Assembly (NCBI GenBank): GCA_017475785.1
Contig: JAFVEX010000099.1
Span: forward strand, 1 to 11,977
DNA: 11,977 nucleotides
From: Eubacterium sp.
GTDB lineage: Bacteria; Bacillota_A; Clostridia; Lachnospirales; Lachnospiraceae
Reading direction: 5' to 3'
The notes under the pieces are model-generated. The model saw nothing but the letters and a program-made list of their open reading frames with translations, searched no databases and was not told the DNA's origin. Positions within the stretch are counted from its first letter, which is position 1. The number at the start of each line of letters is the position of its first letter. Shown piece after piece: positions 6,422 through 11,977 of this stretch. Made by a program: the position numbers and the translations under genes.

Positions 6422-8308
6422 TCACTCATCTTCCTCTTCCGGATGCTTCAGTTCGTCATTCAGCACATCCAGAATGTCGTAGATGTCCAGACCGTGTACC
6501 TCGCATGCTTCCTTCAGCGTCTCGACCTGTGAGACGCCACATCCCAGACAGTGCAGGCCGACGTCCAGCATGACCGGCACGAGCTCCGGGAACTGCGCGA
6601 CGATATCGCCGACGATCATGTCTGCGGTCACGCTGTCGCCCCGGTCGCCGAATGATGCCCTGATTTCCTCGTCCACATCGCCGATATCTGTCAGTCCGAA
6701 ATAGCTGACAAATACTTCCCGGATCCCGCGGGAGAGGAAGTTCAGAGAAGACGGTCCAAGATGAATATTCTTCATGCCGATGTACAGCAATTCAAGTATC
6801 GTGATGACGGATTTCGGGTCGTACCACGCAACATTGAAGTACACCGGAAGCATGCCGACGTCGCTGAGATTCATTTCCTCCTGCAGATTCAGCAGAAAAT
6901 CGCAGATGGAATAGCTGTTTGCTGAATCTCCTGCATCTATGAGCCGCGGAACCCCCGCGGTTTCTCCCAGCTCCTGTCTCATAAAACGATACTTTACGGA
7001 GCCTGCCGCCAGAACGACGGTATCCTCCGGAAGCGCGCGGACAAAATCTGTGTAATAGCTTCTGTTCTTTGCGCGTCCGTCCGTTCCGATCATGACGACC
7101 AGCTTACGGATTTCTTTTTTGGAGAGTCCCCTGGCAACCGGCTTTACAAAACCTGAGAGCTGCTCTTTCCCGTATCCGGTGACAACCGTCCTGCGCTCCA
7201 GCTCGCGGGGCGCGCCGCAGGTCTTCGCAAAAGCGATCAGTTCACTGAAATCGGTTCCGGCTCCATCTTCTGCCTCCGGTATATGGCGGCATCTGGGACT
7301 TCCCGACAATCCTGTCGTATAGACACGGTCGAGGTAGGAACGGCGTGGAATGGTAAATTCATCCGACGTAATCAGGACCGGTCCGCCAAACGCTTCGAAC
7401 TCTTCCTTCTGCTGATGCCACGCGCCGCCATAATTCCCGGCAAAATGCGGATATCTGGACAGCTCCGGATACGCATGTGCGGAGAGCAGATCCGAGTATG
7501 TGTAGACATCGACGCCGCTGCCCTCTGTCTGTTCCAGCAGTCTTGCAAGTACCTTGATATCATCGCCGGCAACCAGAATTCCAGGATTGGTTCTGACGCC
7601 GAGATCGACTTCTATTGCCTCCGGGCTGCCGAACATCTCCGCTCGCGCGGTATTCAGCAGTGTCATCGCCTTAATTCCGTAGCGGCCTGCCTCCAGCACA
7701 CTGGCAATCAGCTCGCCTCCGCGAATTGTGTCATCCGACGCTTTCTTCAGTGACGCCTGAATAAATGCCTGAATTTCGTCATCATCTTTTCCCAGACGAT
7801 TTGCCTGGCGAAGATACGCGGCTGTTCCCTGCATCGCATAAAGAATCAGTCCGCGCAGGCCTCTGATATCCGGATCGACAGTTGCCATACGGCCGACTTC
7901 GGCTGCCTTCTGCGTATACTGCTCCTCTGCGCCCTGCCACCGCGCAGCCTCCGGCAGCGCGTCCACGTCGCAGAACGCGATTGCTTCTGCCTTACAGGCG
8001 AGCGTGCGGTTGATCTGTCTGCGATACGCGTCCGGGTCGAAGTTTACATTAACTGTGCACATCACAAGATTATCCAGAATCACCCGGTTCAGCTTTGGAT
8101 CAACCGGCTGCTGTTCTTCACGAAGCGAAGTTGTGACGGAAGCGAGTCCCTGCGTGACATAGATCAGAAGATCCCGCATGCCTGCGGCTTCTGCGGAAAT
8201 ACCGCACATGCCGATTCTCGTACAGGCTGCGTTTGCCGCAGCTTCCTGACACTGATCGCAGTACATCACCGATCCATGTGCCTGATTCGTCATTGTCTGT
8301 TCTGCCAT
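6422..8308 (-). CDS. Hcp-like protein lacking all hybrid-cluster ligands, with C-terminal CxxC (DUF1858-type) domain
   Basis: The 628-residue product has the fold signature of the hybrid cluster protein (hydroxylamine / NO reductase). The N-terminal 4Fe-4S cysteines are intact at 17, 20, 29 and 35, with the same spacing as Cys3/6/15/21 of Desulfovibrio Hcp. Landmark motifs align along the length (LLEQT, AYPEL, GNYGGAW, TSD, YTDF, KYRF, DAG, GMKNI). Yet the positions that should bind the 4Fe-2S-2O cluster read Asp249, Asp273, Glu317, Thr409, Ser437, Ser462 and Asp497 in place of His, Glu, Cys, Cys, Cys, Cys and Glu. Hydroxylamine reductase activity by the known mechanism is therefore not expected. 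Residues about 558-622 form a DUF1858 / prismane-associated redox-disulfide domain with HCLGC (Cys587, Cys590). No strong ribosome binding site marks the first ATG. Starting at Met15 (8266) would give a protein beginning MYCDQC, as in ordinary Hcp. It has its own promoter upstream and precedes greA. True function unknown. Confidence 0.85.
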   Translation of the reverse strand: MAEQTMTNQAHGSVMYCDQCQEAAANAACTRIGMCGISAEAAGMRDLLIYVTQGLASVTTSLREEQQPVDPKLNRVILDNLVMCTVNVNFDPDAYRRQINRTLACKAEAIAFCDVDALPEAARWQGAEEQYTQKAAEVGRMATVDPDIRGLRGLILYAMQGTAAYLRQANRLGKDDDEIQAFIQASLKKASDDTIRGGELIASVLEAGRYGIKAMTLLNTARAEMFGSPEAIEVDLGVRTNPGILVAGDDIKVLARLLEQTEGSGVDVYTYSDLLSAHAYPELSRYPHFAGNYGGAWHQQKEEFEAFGGPVLITSDEFTIPRRSYLDRVYTTGLSGSPRCRHIPEAEDGAGTDFSELIAFAKTCGAPRELERRTVVTGYGKEQLSGFVKPVARGLSKKEIRKLVVMIGTDGRAKNRSYYTDFVRALPEDTVVLAAGSVKYRFMRQELGETAGVPRLIDAGDSANSYSICDFLLNLQEEMNLSDVGMLPVYFNVAWYDPKSVITILELLYIGMKNIHLGPSSLNFLSRGIREVFVSYFGLTDIGDVDEEIRASFGDRGDSVTADMIVGDIVAQFPELVPVMLDVGLHCLGCGVSQVETLKEACEVHGLDIYDILDVLNDELKHPEEEDE

Positions 8309-8384
8309 TTATAACACCATTCTTTCAATCGCAGGAATCTTTTTCCAGCAAATGATCCCTGTCTCTTTTACTGCCAATGCGGAC

Positions 8385-8413
8385 AGTATACATCAAGACT
8401 CGCCGTGATTCAA
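8385..8413 (-). promoter_or_regulatory. Predicted promoter of the Hcp-like gene
   Basis: On the minus strand, TTGAAT (8408-8413) and TATACT (8385-8390) are 17 bases apart, matching the sigma-70-type consensus at four and five of six positions. The start site would be near 8378, giving a leader of about 70 bases. The heptamer GTCTTGA occurs twice, 17 bases apart (8410-8416 and 8393-8399 on the opposite strand), overlapping the -35 and the spacer. No clear FNR/Crp-type palindrome is seen. No hairpin terminator separates this promoter from copA. Confidence 0.6.
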
Positions 8414-8437
8414 GACAAACTACATATTAAATGCATT

Positions 8438-8647
8438 TTAAGCAATTGATTCTACCTCGTAGTCCCTGTCTTCAACCGCTTTTTTCAGTGCGTCATTGCT
8501 GACTTCCTCTGCCAGAGTCACAATCGCCGTACCTTTTTCATGGCTGACTTCCGCCGACTGAACACCCGCAACAGCCTCGAGCGCCTTTTTGACAGTTGCC
8601 TCACAGTGGCCGCACATCATTCCTTTAATATTCATGGTCTTTGTCAT
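8438..8647 (-). CDS. copZ: Possible free CopZ-like copper chaperone, nested in frame at the end of copA
   Basis: Met845 of CopA (ATG at 8645-8647) is preceded by AAAGGAGG (8656-8663) with an 8-base gap, an essentially ideal ribosome binding site. It falls exactly where a 69-residue CopZ would start. The product (MTKTMNIKGMMCGHCEATVK...) is a complete HMA domain with the CxxC copper site and the length of a stand-alone CopZ, and it shares the copA stop codon. No separate copZ gene is present in the window. Internal initiation would supply a soluble chaperone alongside the full pump. Alternatively, the signal may be a remnant of a copA-copZ gene pair that became fused. The domain is certain; its separate translation is a prediction. 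Confidence 0.5.
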   Translation of the reverse strand: MTKTMNIKGMMCGHCEATVKKALEAVAGVQSAEVSHEKGTAIVTLAEEVSNDALKKAVEDRDYEVESIA

Positions 8648-11179
8648 TTCTGCTTCCTCCTTTGTCGTTGTTTCTGGTTTCTGGTTATCGGTTTTCTGGT
8701 CTTCTGGTTTCTGGTGCTCAGAATCCCGGGCGTCCAGCTTCTGCCCTTCTGTTTTCTGGTCTTCTGGCTCACGGGCGTCCGGCTTTCCGACGGCAGTCCC
8801 GTCTGTTTCTGACGTCCCCTGTTTCTTTTTGGTCTCCTCTGCTCCGTATATTTTTACCAGATTCAGGCGGAGCGCGTTTGTGACAACGCAAAAGCTGGAC
8901 AGACTCATCGCTGCCGCGCCGATCATCGGGCTCAAAAGGATTCCAAATGCATGATACCATGCTCCGGCGGCAAGGGGAATACAGATAACATTATAGAAAA
9001 ACGCCCAGAACAGATTCTGATGGATGTTGCGCAGTGTCGCGCGGGACAGTCTGATTGCCGCGGGAACATCTGTCAGCCTGCTTTTTGAGAGCACCACGTC
9101 TGCCGCGTCGATGGCTACATCTGTACCGGCGCCGATGGCGATTCCAATATCTGCGGCAGTCAGTGCCGGCGCGTCGTTGATCCCGTCTCCGACCATTGCT
9201 GTCTTGCCTGCCTGCTTCAGTTCCCGGATTACCTGTTCCTTGCCGTCCGGCAGTACGCCGGCTGCCACCTCACTCACGCCGGTCTGTCTGCCGATTGCCT
9301 GTGCTGTCCGCTCATTGTCTCCTGTCAGCATGACGACGCGAATCCCGAGATCCCGCAGCTCTCTGACTGCGCCCGGGCTTTCATCTTTGACGACATCCGC
9401 CACCGCAATAATTCCCAGCAGTCTTCCATCCAGCGCGAAAAACAGCGGTGTCTTTCCCTGCCCTGCTAACTCTTCTGCCCGAAGCCGGAGTCCGTCTGGA
9501 ATTCCGTACTGCTCCCGGATAAAGCTCCCGCTTCCTCCGACCAGCTTCTGACCGTCTGCCATCGCCTGAAGGCCATTGCCGGGAAGAGCGGTGAATTCTG
9601 TCAACTGTTCAATCTGCGGCAGACCAGCGGTGTCCTGCAGTTCAGTGTAGTGTATCTCACAGTACGTTGTCACGGCACGGGCCAGAGGATGCTCGCTGCG
9701 CGCTTCCAGCAGATTTGCCAGATATAGCAGCTGCGTCTCCGAAATACCGTCTGCCGGTATCACTTCTGTCACTTCCGGCTCGCCTCTGGTAATTGTGCCA
9801 GTCTTGTCCAGCACAACTGTCTGGATCCGGCCGGTTTCCTCAAGAGACGCGGATGTCTTAAACAAAATGCCGTTTTTGGCTCCCACACCGTTTCCGACCA
9901 TGATTGCAACGGGCGTCGCCAGTCCGAGCGCGCACGGGCAGCTGATTACAAGAACCGCGATCGCCCGCGCAAGCGCAAAGGATGGCGCTGCTCCAACCAG
10001 CATCCAGATCACGAACACCGCTGCGGCAATTGCCATGACGGCCGGGACAAAAACACCTGACACACGATCCGCGATTTTTGCGATCGGCGCTTTGGTCGCG
10101 GCAGCGTCACTGACCATCTGTATGATCTGCGCAAGTGTCGTATCCTCTCCGACGCGCGTCGCGCGGCACTTCAGAAATCCGGACTGATTAATCGTCGCCG
10201 CCGAGACTACATCACCTTCCTGCTTGTCAACGGGAATACTTTCTCCTGTCAGCGCTGAGTCATTGACTGCGCTGATACCCTCAAGCACGACGCCGTCGAC
10301 AGGAACCGCCTCTCCCGGGCGCACCACGAATACAGTACCTGTCTGCACTGCTTCAATCGGCACCTCCTGCTCTCCGTCATCCGTCAAAATCGTTGCTGTC
10401 TTCGGCGCAAGGCGCATCAGGCTCCTGAGGGCATTGGTTGTTTTTCCCTTGGAAACAGACTCCAGCAGTTTCCCGACGGTGATCAGTGTCACGATCATCG
10501 CGGCCGACTCAAAATAGAGATTATGCAGTGCCTCCATGGAGCGCTCCGTGGCATCGGCTCCCTGCATGCCGGTCATCAGAAACAGGACCGCAAGGCTGTA
10601 TACAAATGAGACTCCTGATCCCAGGGCGACCAGTGTATCCATATTGGGGGCGCCGTGGATGAGGCTCCGGAATCCGCTGGTAAAAAATTTCCGGTTGATC
10701 GTCATGACGACAAGCGCAAGAAGCATCTCCAGCAGGCCGATACCGATGTGATTATGAACAAAAAACGGCGGGACCGGCCAGTCCCACATTGCATGTCCCA
10801 TAGAAAAATACATCAGGACAAGGAGCACCGCGGCAGATGCGGCCAGGCGCTTCTTCAGAACGGGCGTCTCGTGATCAGCCAGCATGTCTTCCTCTGCCGC
10901 GTAACTCCTGCCGGAAGAAGAATTCTGCTTTGCCTCTCCATCCGGCACTGCAGAGCCTGCAGCTTGCGGCGCGTTGTTTTTTACACGAAGCGACGCGCCA
11001 TAGCCGGCTTTCTCGACTGCCTCGATGATACTGGATGGGTCGGCAGTTCCTTCCACGCCCATGGAGTTGGTCAGAAGGCTGACTGCGCAGGATGTCACTC
11101 CGTCCACTTTTGATACAGCTTTTTCTACCCGGGCGCTGCAGGCCGCGCAGCTCATCCCGGTCACAGTGTATTGTTCCAT
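8438..11179 (-). CDS. copA: Cu(I)-exporting P1B-type ATPase with metal-binding domains at both ends
   Basis: The roughly 913-residue inner-membrane pump exports Cu(I) using ATP. Numbered from the chosen Met: an N-terminal HMA domain with GMSCAAC (Cys11, Cys14), membrane segments starting near 115, TGES (311-314), the CPC metal site (414-416), the phosphorylated Asp458 in DKTGT, the SEHP motif ending at 498 and GDGIND (664-669). Tyr-Asn (729-730) and MSLSS (758-762) in the last two helices are the signature of Cu(I)-specific P1B-1 pumps. After the last helix comes a Lys/Glu/Asp/Gln-rich linker of about 60 residues with repeated PEDQKT, then a second HMA domain with GMMCGHC (Cys856, Cys859) that looks like CopZ. 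The ATG at 11188 directly abuts AAGGA (11189-11193), which is too close; the ATG at 11179 is nine bases from it and is preferred. It follows csoR and should be copper-induced through CsoR. Confidence 0.95.
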   Translation of the reverse strand: MEQYTVTGMSCAACSARVEKAVSKVDGVTSCAVSLLTNSMGVEGTADPSSIIEAVEKAGYGASLRVKNNAPQAAGSAVPDGEAKQNSSSGRSYAAEEDMLADHETPVLKKRLAASAAVLLVLMYFSMGHAMWDWPVPPFFVHNHIGIGLLEMLLALVVMTINRKFFTSGFRSLIHGAPNMDTLVALGSGVSFVYSLAVLFLMTGMQGADATERSMEALHNLYFESAAMIVTLITVGKLLESVSKGKTTNALRSLMRLAPKTATILTDDGEQEVPIEAVQTGTVFVVRPGEAVPVDGVVLEGISAVNDSALTGESIPVDKQEGDVVSAATINQSGFLKCRATRVGEDTTLAQIIQMVSDAAATKAPIAKIADRVSGVFVPAVMAIAAAVFVIWMLVGAAPSFALARAIAVLVISCPCALGLATPVAIMVGNGVGAKNGILFKTSASLEETGRIQTVVLDKTGTITRGEPEVTEVIPADGISETQLLYLANLLEARSEHPLARAVTTYCEIHYTELQDTAGLPQIEQLTEFTALPGNGLQAMADGQKLVGGSGSFIREQYGIPDGLRLRAEELAGQGKTPLFFALDGRLLGIIAVADVVKDESPGAVRELRDLGIRVVMLTGDNERTAQAIGRQTGVSEVAAGVLPDGKEQVIRELKQAGKTAMVGDGINDAPALTAADIGIAIGAGTDVAIDAADVVLSKSRLTDVPAAIRLSRATLRNIHQNLFWAFFYNVICIPLAAGAWYHAFGILLSPMIGAAAMSLSSFCVVTNALRLNLVKIYGAEETKKKQGTSETDGTAVGKPDAREPEDQKTEGQKLDARDSEHQKPEDQKTDNQKPETTTKEEAEMTKTMNIKGMMCGHCEATVKKALEAVAGVQSAEVSHEKGTAIVTLAEEVSNDALKKAVEDRDYEVESIA
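8664..8790. repeat. Imperfect tandem repeats encoding the CopA linker
   Basis: The plus strand contains many copies of TTCTGG. A 17-base exact repeat, GTTTTCTGGTCTTCTGG, occurs at 8691-8707 and 8751-8767 (60 bases, or 20 codons, apart), and GGGCGTCC at 8728-8735 and 8773-8780. In protein this gives PEDQKT twice and DAR twice, within a hydrophilic linker between the last membrane helix of CopA and the C-terminal metal-binding domain. The frame stays open throughout. Confidence 0.7.
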
Positions 11180-11188
11180 ATCTGTCAT

Positions 11189-11328
11189 TCCTTATCTAAA
11201 TCTTATATCAGCTTGCCTTAACCATTGGCTAAGGCAGTCATCTGGTGCATACCTCGGCAAAGGATACCCCTCGGCAATTCATTTGCCCGTTTGCCAGCCT
11301 TTGCCCACTGTTTGGTGGCCTTTGCCCA
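11189..11328 (-). promoter_or_regulatory. Repeat-rich csoR-copA intergenic leader
   Basis: This gap is dense in short repeats. A 13-bp direct repeat GCCTTTGCCCACT lies at 11297-11309 and 11318-11330, the second copy running into the csoR stop codon. CCTCGGCAA occurs at 11252-11260 and 11269-11277. GGCAAAGG (11256-11263) is the inverted complement of CCTTTGCC at 11298-11305 and 11319-11326, so long hairpins can form in the RNA. A near-perfect 23-bp inverted repeat (arms TGCCTTAACCA and TGGCTAAGGCA around one T, 11214-11236) lies about 35 bases before the copA start. A TATAAG sequence follows it but has no good -35. A single CsoR half-site ATACCCC (11264-11270) is present without its partner. 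The role could be RNA processing or attenuation between the two genes; no T-run terminator is seen. Confidence 0.45.
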
Positions 11329-11646
11329 CTACTTCATCAGTTTCTGCAGTGTCTGCAGCAATTCCTCTACCGTCTCTTCGTTTCCCTCTCGGATATCGCG
11401 GGTAACGCAGGTACGGATATGATTTGCCATCAGCACCTTGTTGAAGCTGTTCAGCGCAGAGTTTACGGCTGCCACCTGCGTGATGATGTCGATACAGTAT
11501 GCGTTGCTCTCCAGCATATGCTTGATTCCGCGCACCTGTCCCTCGATCCGGTTCAGGCGATTTAACAGTGCCTTGTATTCTTTTTCTGAGCGCTCTTTTG
11601 TCTTGTGAGAGCAGCAGTCCGGGATACGAATTTCACTCGTCTCCAT
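11329..11646 (-). CDS. csoR: Copper-sensing transcriptional repressor CsoR
   Basis: The 105-residue all-helical DUF156-family regulator contains the Cu(I) ligand set Cys51, His76 and Cys80, with the 25- and 4-residue spacing of the Cys-His-Cys site known from mycobacterial CsoR (36/61/65). The basic helix NRLNRIEGQVRGI (29-41) is the family DNA-contacting region. Apo-CsoR is known to repress its own promoter and the copper exporter, and Cu(I) releases it. The N-terminal CCSH (11-14) is an extra possible metal site. The start was chosen because AAGGAGG (11656-11662) lies nine bases upstream of this ATG; the frame stays open further upstream, but that stretch is arginine-rich, repeat-derived and unlike any CsoR. 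It lies 149 bp before copA, and a perfect CsoR operator lies in its promoter. Confidence 0.95.
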   Translation of the reverse strand: METSEIRIPDCCSHKTKERSEKEYKALLNRLNRIEGQVRGIKHMLESNAYCIDIITQVAAVNSALNSFNKVLMANHIRTCVTRDIREGNEETVEELLQTLQKLMK

Positions 11647-11699
11647 GGCCAGATTCCTCCTTTCCGGCGGACGGCGGGCATCCGCGTGCTCCTTTGTGT

Positions 11700-11770
11700 G
11701 GCGATATGCGCGTGTGGCTCTGTGCACACTCCTGCATGTCGGTTCTGTGGGCGATATGCGCGTGTGGCTC
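11700..11770. repeat. Two 21-bp direct repeats in the csoR leader
   Basis: The bases 11700-11720 and 11750-11770 are identical (each starts GGCGATATGCG and ends GTGTGGCTC), 50 bases apart. The stretch between has the palindrome TGTGCACA (11721-11728). Just beyond the second copy lies a small inverted repeat CGCGG / CCGCG. All of it falls within the roughly 150-base untranslated leader of csoR. Function unknown. Confidence 0.75.
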
Positions 11771-11802
11771 CGCGCGGAATCCCGCGTCTCTGTCTTTTGT
11801 CT

Positions 11803-11831
11803 ATAATATACCCCCATGGGGTATATTGCAA
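11803..11831 (-). promoter_or_regulatory. csoR promoter with CsoR operator filling the spacer
   Basis: On the minus strand, TTGCAA (11826-11831) and TATTAT (11803-11808) are separated by 17 bases. A perfect inverted repeat, arms AATATACCCC and GGGGTATATT around CAT (11805-11827), covers the spacer and overlaps the -10 box and the edge of the -35. The ATACCCC...GGGGTAT pattern is the known CsoR operator type. Bound CsoR would block RNA polymerase, giving copper-inducible expression of csoR and copA. Confidence 0.88.
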
Positions 11832-11851
11832 GCATTTTCTGCCGCTGTACT

Positions 11852-11881
11852 TTTTCAAATGTTCATGTTAGACTTCATAAT
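11852..11881 (+). promoter_or_regulatory. Weak candidate promoter for the plus-strand gene at the right edge
   Basis: CATAAT (11876-11881) matches the -10 consensus at five of six positions. TTTTCA (11852-11857) matches the -35 at four of six, with an 18-base spacer. It lies about 60 bases ahead of the ATG at 11948. The CsoR operator is about 25 bases upstream and should not block it. Confidence 0.35.
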
Positions 11882-11947
11882 AGAAAGGACTGATGAGCGG
11901 AGACTGCTTTGATTCTGTGGAGATTATTCATCGAAAAGGATAGAAAA

Positions 11948-11977
11948 ATGGTTTTAGCAATCGATATCGGCAACTCA
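11948..11977 (+). CDS. coaX: Probable type III pantothenate kinase, N-terminus (partial, runs off the right edge)
   Basis: Only ten codons are visible, reading MVLAIDIGNS. This matches the first strand and phosphate loop of the ASKHA-fold type III pantothenate kinase (typically M-L-IDIGNTN), which makes 4'-phosphopantothenate, the first step of coenzyme A synthesis. AAGGA (11936-11940) lies seven bases before the ATG, supporting a real start. In many Firmicutes coaX lies near greA and lysS, which fits this neighbourhood. With so few residues another ASKHA-family kinase remains possible. Confidence 0.6.
   Translation, partial: MVLAIDIGNS

Larger units (their letters stand above)
11647..11947. 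other. Divergent intergenic region between csoR and the plus-strand gene
   Basis: These 301 bases hold the long csoR leader with its direct repeats, the CsoR-controlled promoter (11803-11831) and, on the plus strand, a weak possible promoter. The latter is TTTTCA at 11852-11857 and CATAAT at 11876-11881 with an 18-base spacer. No supported gene lies here. Reading frames through the leader are arginine-rich and arise from the GC-rich repeats. Confidence 0.6.

Noticed and set aside
8664..8790. CRISPR-like or mobile repeat array
   Set aside because: The repeats are short, imperfect, unevenly spaced and lie in frame within copA, so they are a low-complexity protein linker.
11201..11217. A separate copA promoter built on TATAAG before the copA start
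   Set aside because: No acceptable -35 lies at the right distance; copA is more simply expressed from the csoR promoter.
11647..11858. Reading frames extending csoR upstream, or a separate ~98-residue protein in the csoR leader
   Set aside because: They are arginine-rich, derived from the GC-rich direct repeats, and run through the promoter and operator. A perfect ribosome binding site marks the shorter csoR start instead.

Overview
The window looks like a clostridial (Firmicutes, probably Lachnospiraceae-like) chromosome of roughly balanced base composition. The evidence is a greA-lysS pair, a CsoR/CopA copper cassette, consensus AAGGAGG-type ribosome binding sites and a type III pantothenate kinase start. 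The taxonomic placement is inferred from gene content only. Almost everything is on the minus strand; only the last 30 bases start a plus-strand gene.

Reading in the direction of transcription from the right: a divergent intergenic region (11647-11947) carries a textbook CsoR operator set exactly between the -35 and -10 of the csoR promoter, and a weak promoter for the plus-strand gene. csoR (11329-11646) is followed by a repeat-rich 149-bp gap and copA (8438-11179), a Cu(I) exporting P1B ATPase. CopA carries a second metal-binding domain at its C-terminus, which has its own ribosome binding site and start codon, so a free CopZ-like chaperone may be made from inside copA. A good promoter (8385-8413) then drives a 628-residue relative of the hybrid cluster protein (Hcp, 'hydroxylamine reductase'). 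Its N-terminal 4Fe-4S cysteines are intact, but all seven ligands of the hybrid cluster are replaced, mostly by Asp, Glu, Ser or Thr at exactly preserved spacing, and a CxxC DUF1858-type domain is fused at its end. This is the most unusual gene here. greA and lysS follow; LysRS carries a C-terminal tRNA-binding (Trbp111/EMAP II-like) domain. A rho-independent terminator closes this unit at 3762-3792.

The left third is a separate catabolic operon with its own promoter (3593-3621) and a 16-bp palindrome just downstream that could be an operator. The gene order is short-chain dehydrogenase (interrupted by one in-frame TGA), aldehyde dehydrogenase, zinc alcohol/polyol dehydrogenase and a sodium:solute symporter cut by the window edge. 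Together they suggest uptake and stepwise oxidation of a hydroxylated compound; the substrate cannot be read from the sequence.
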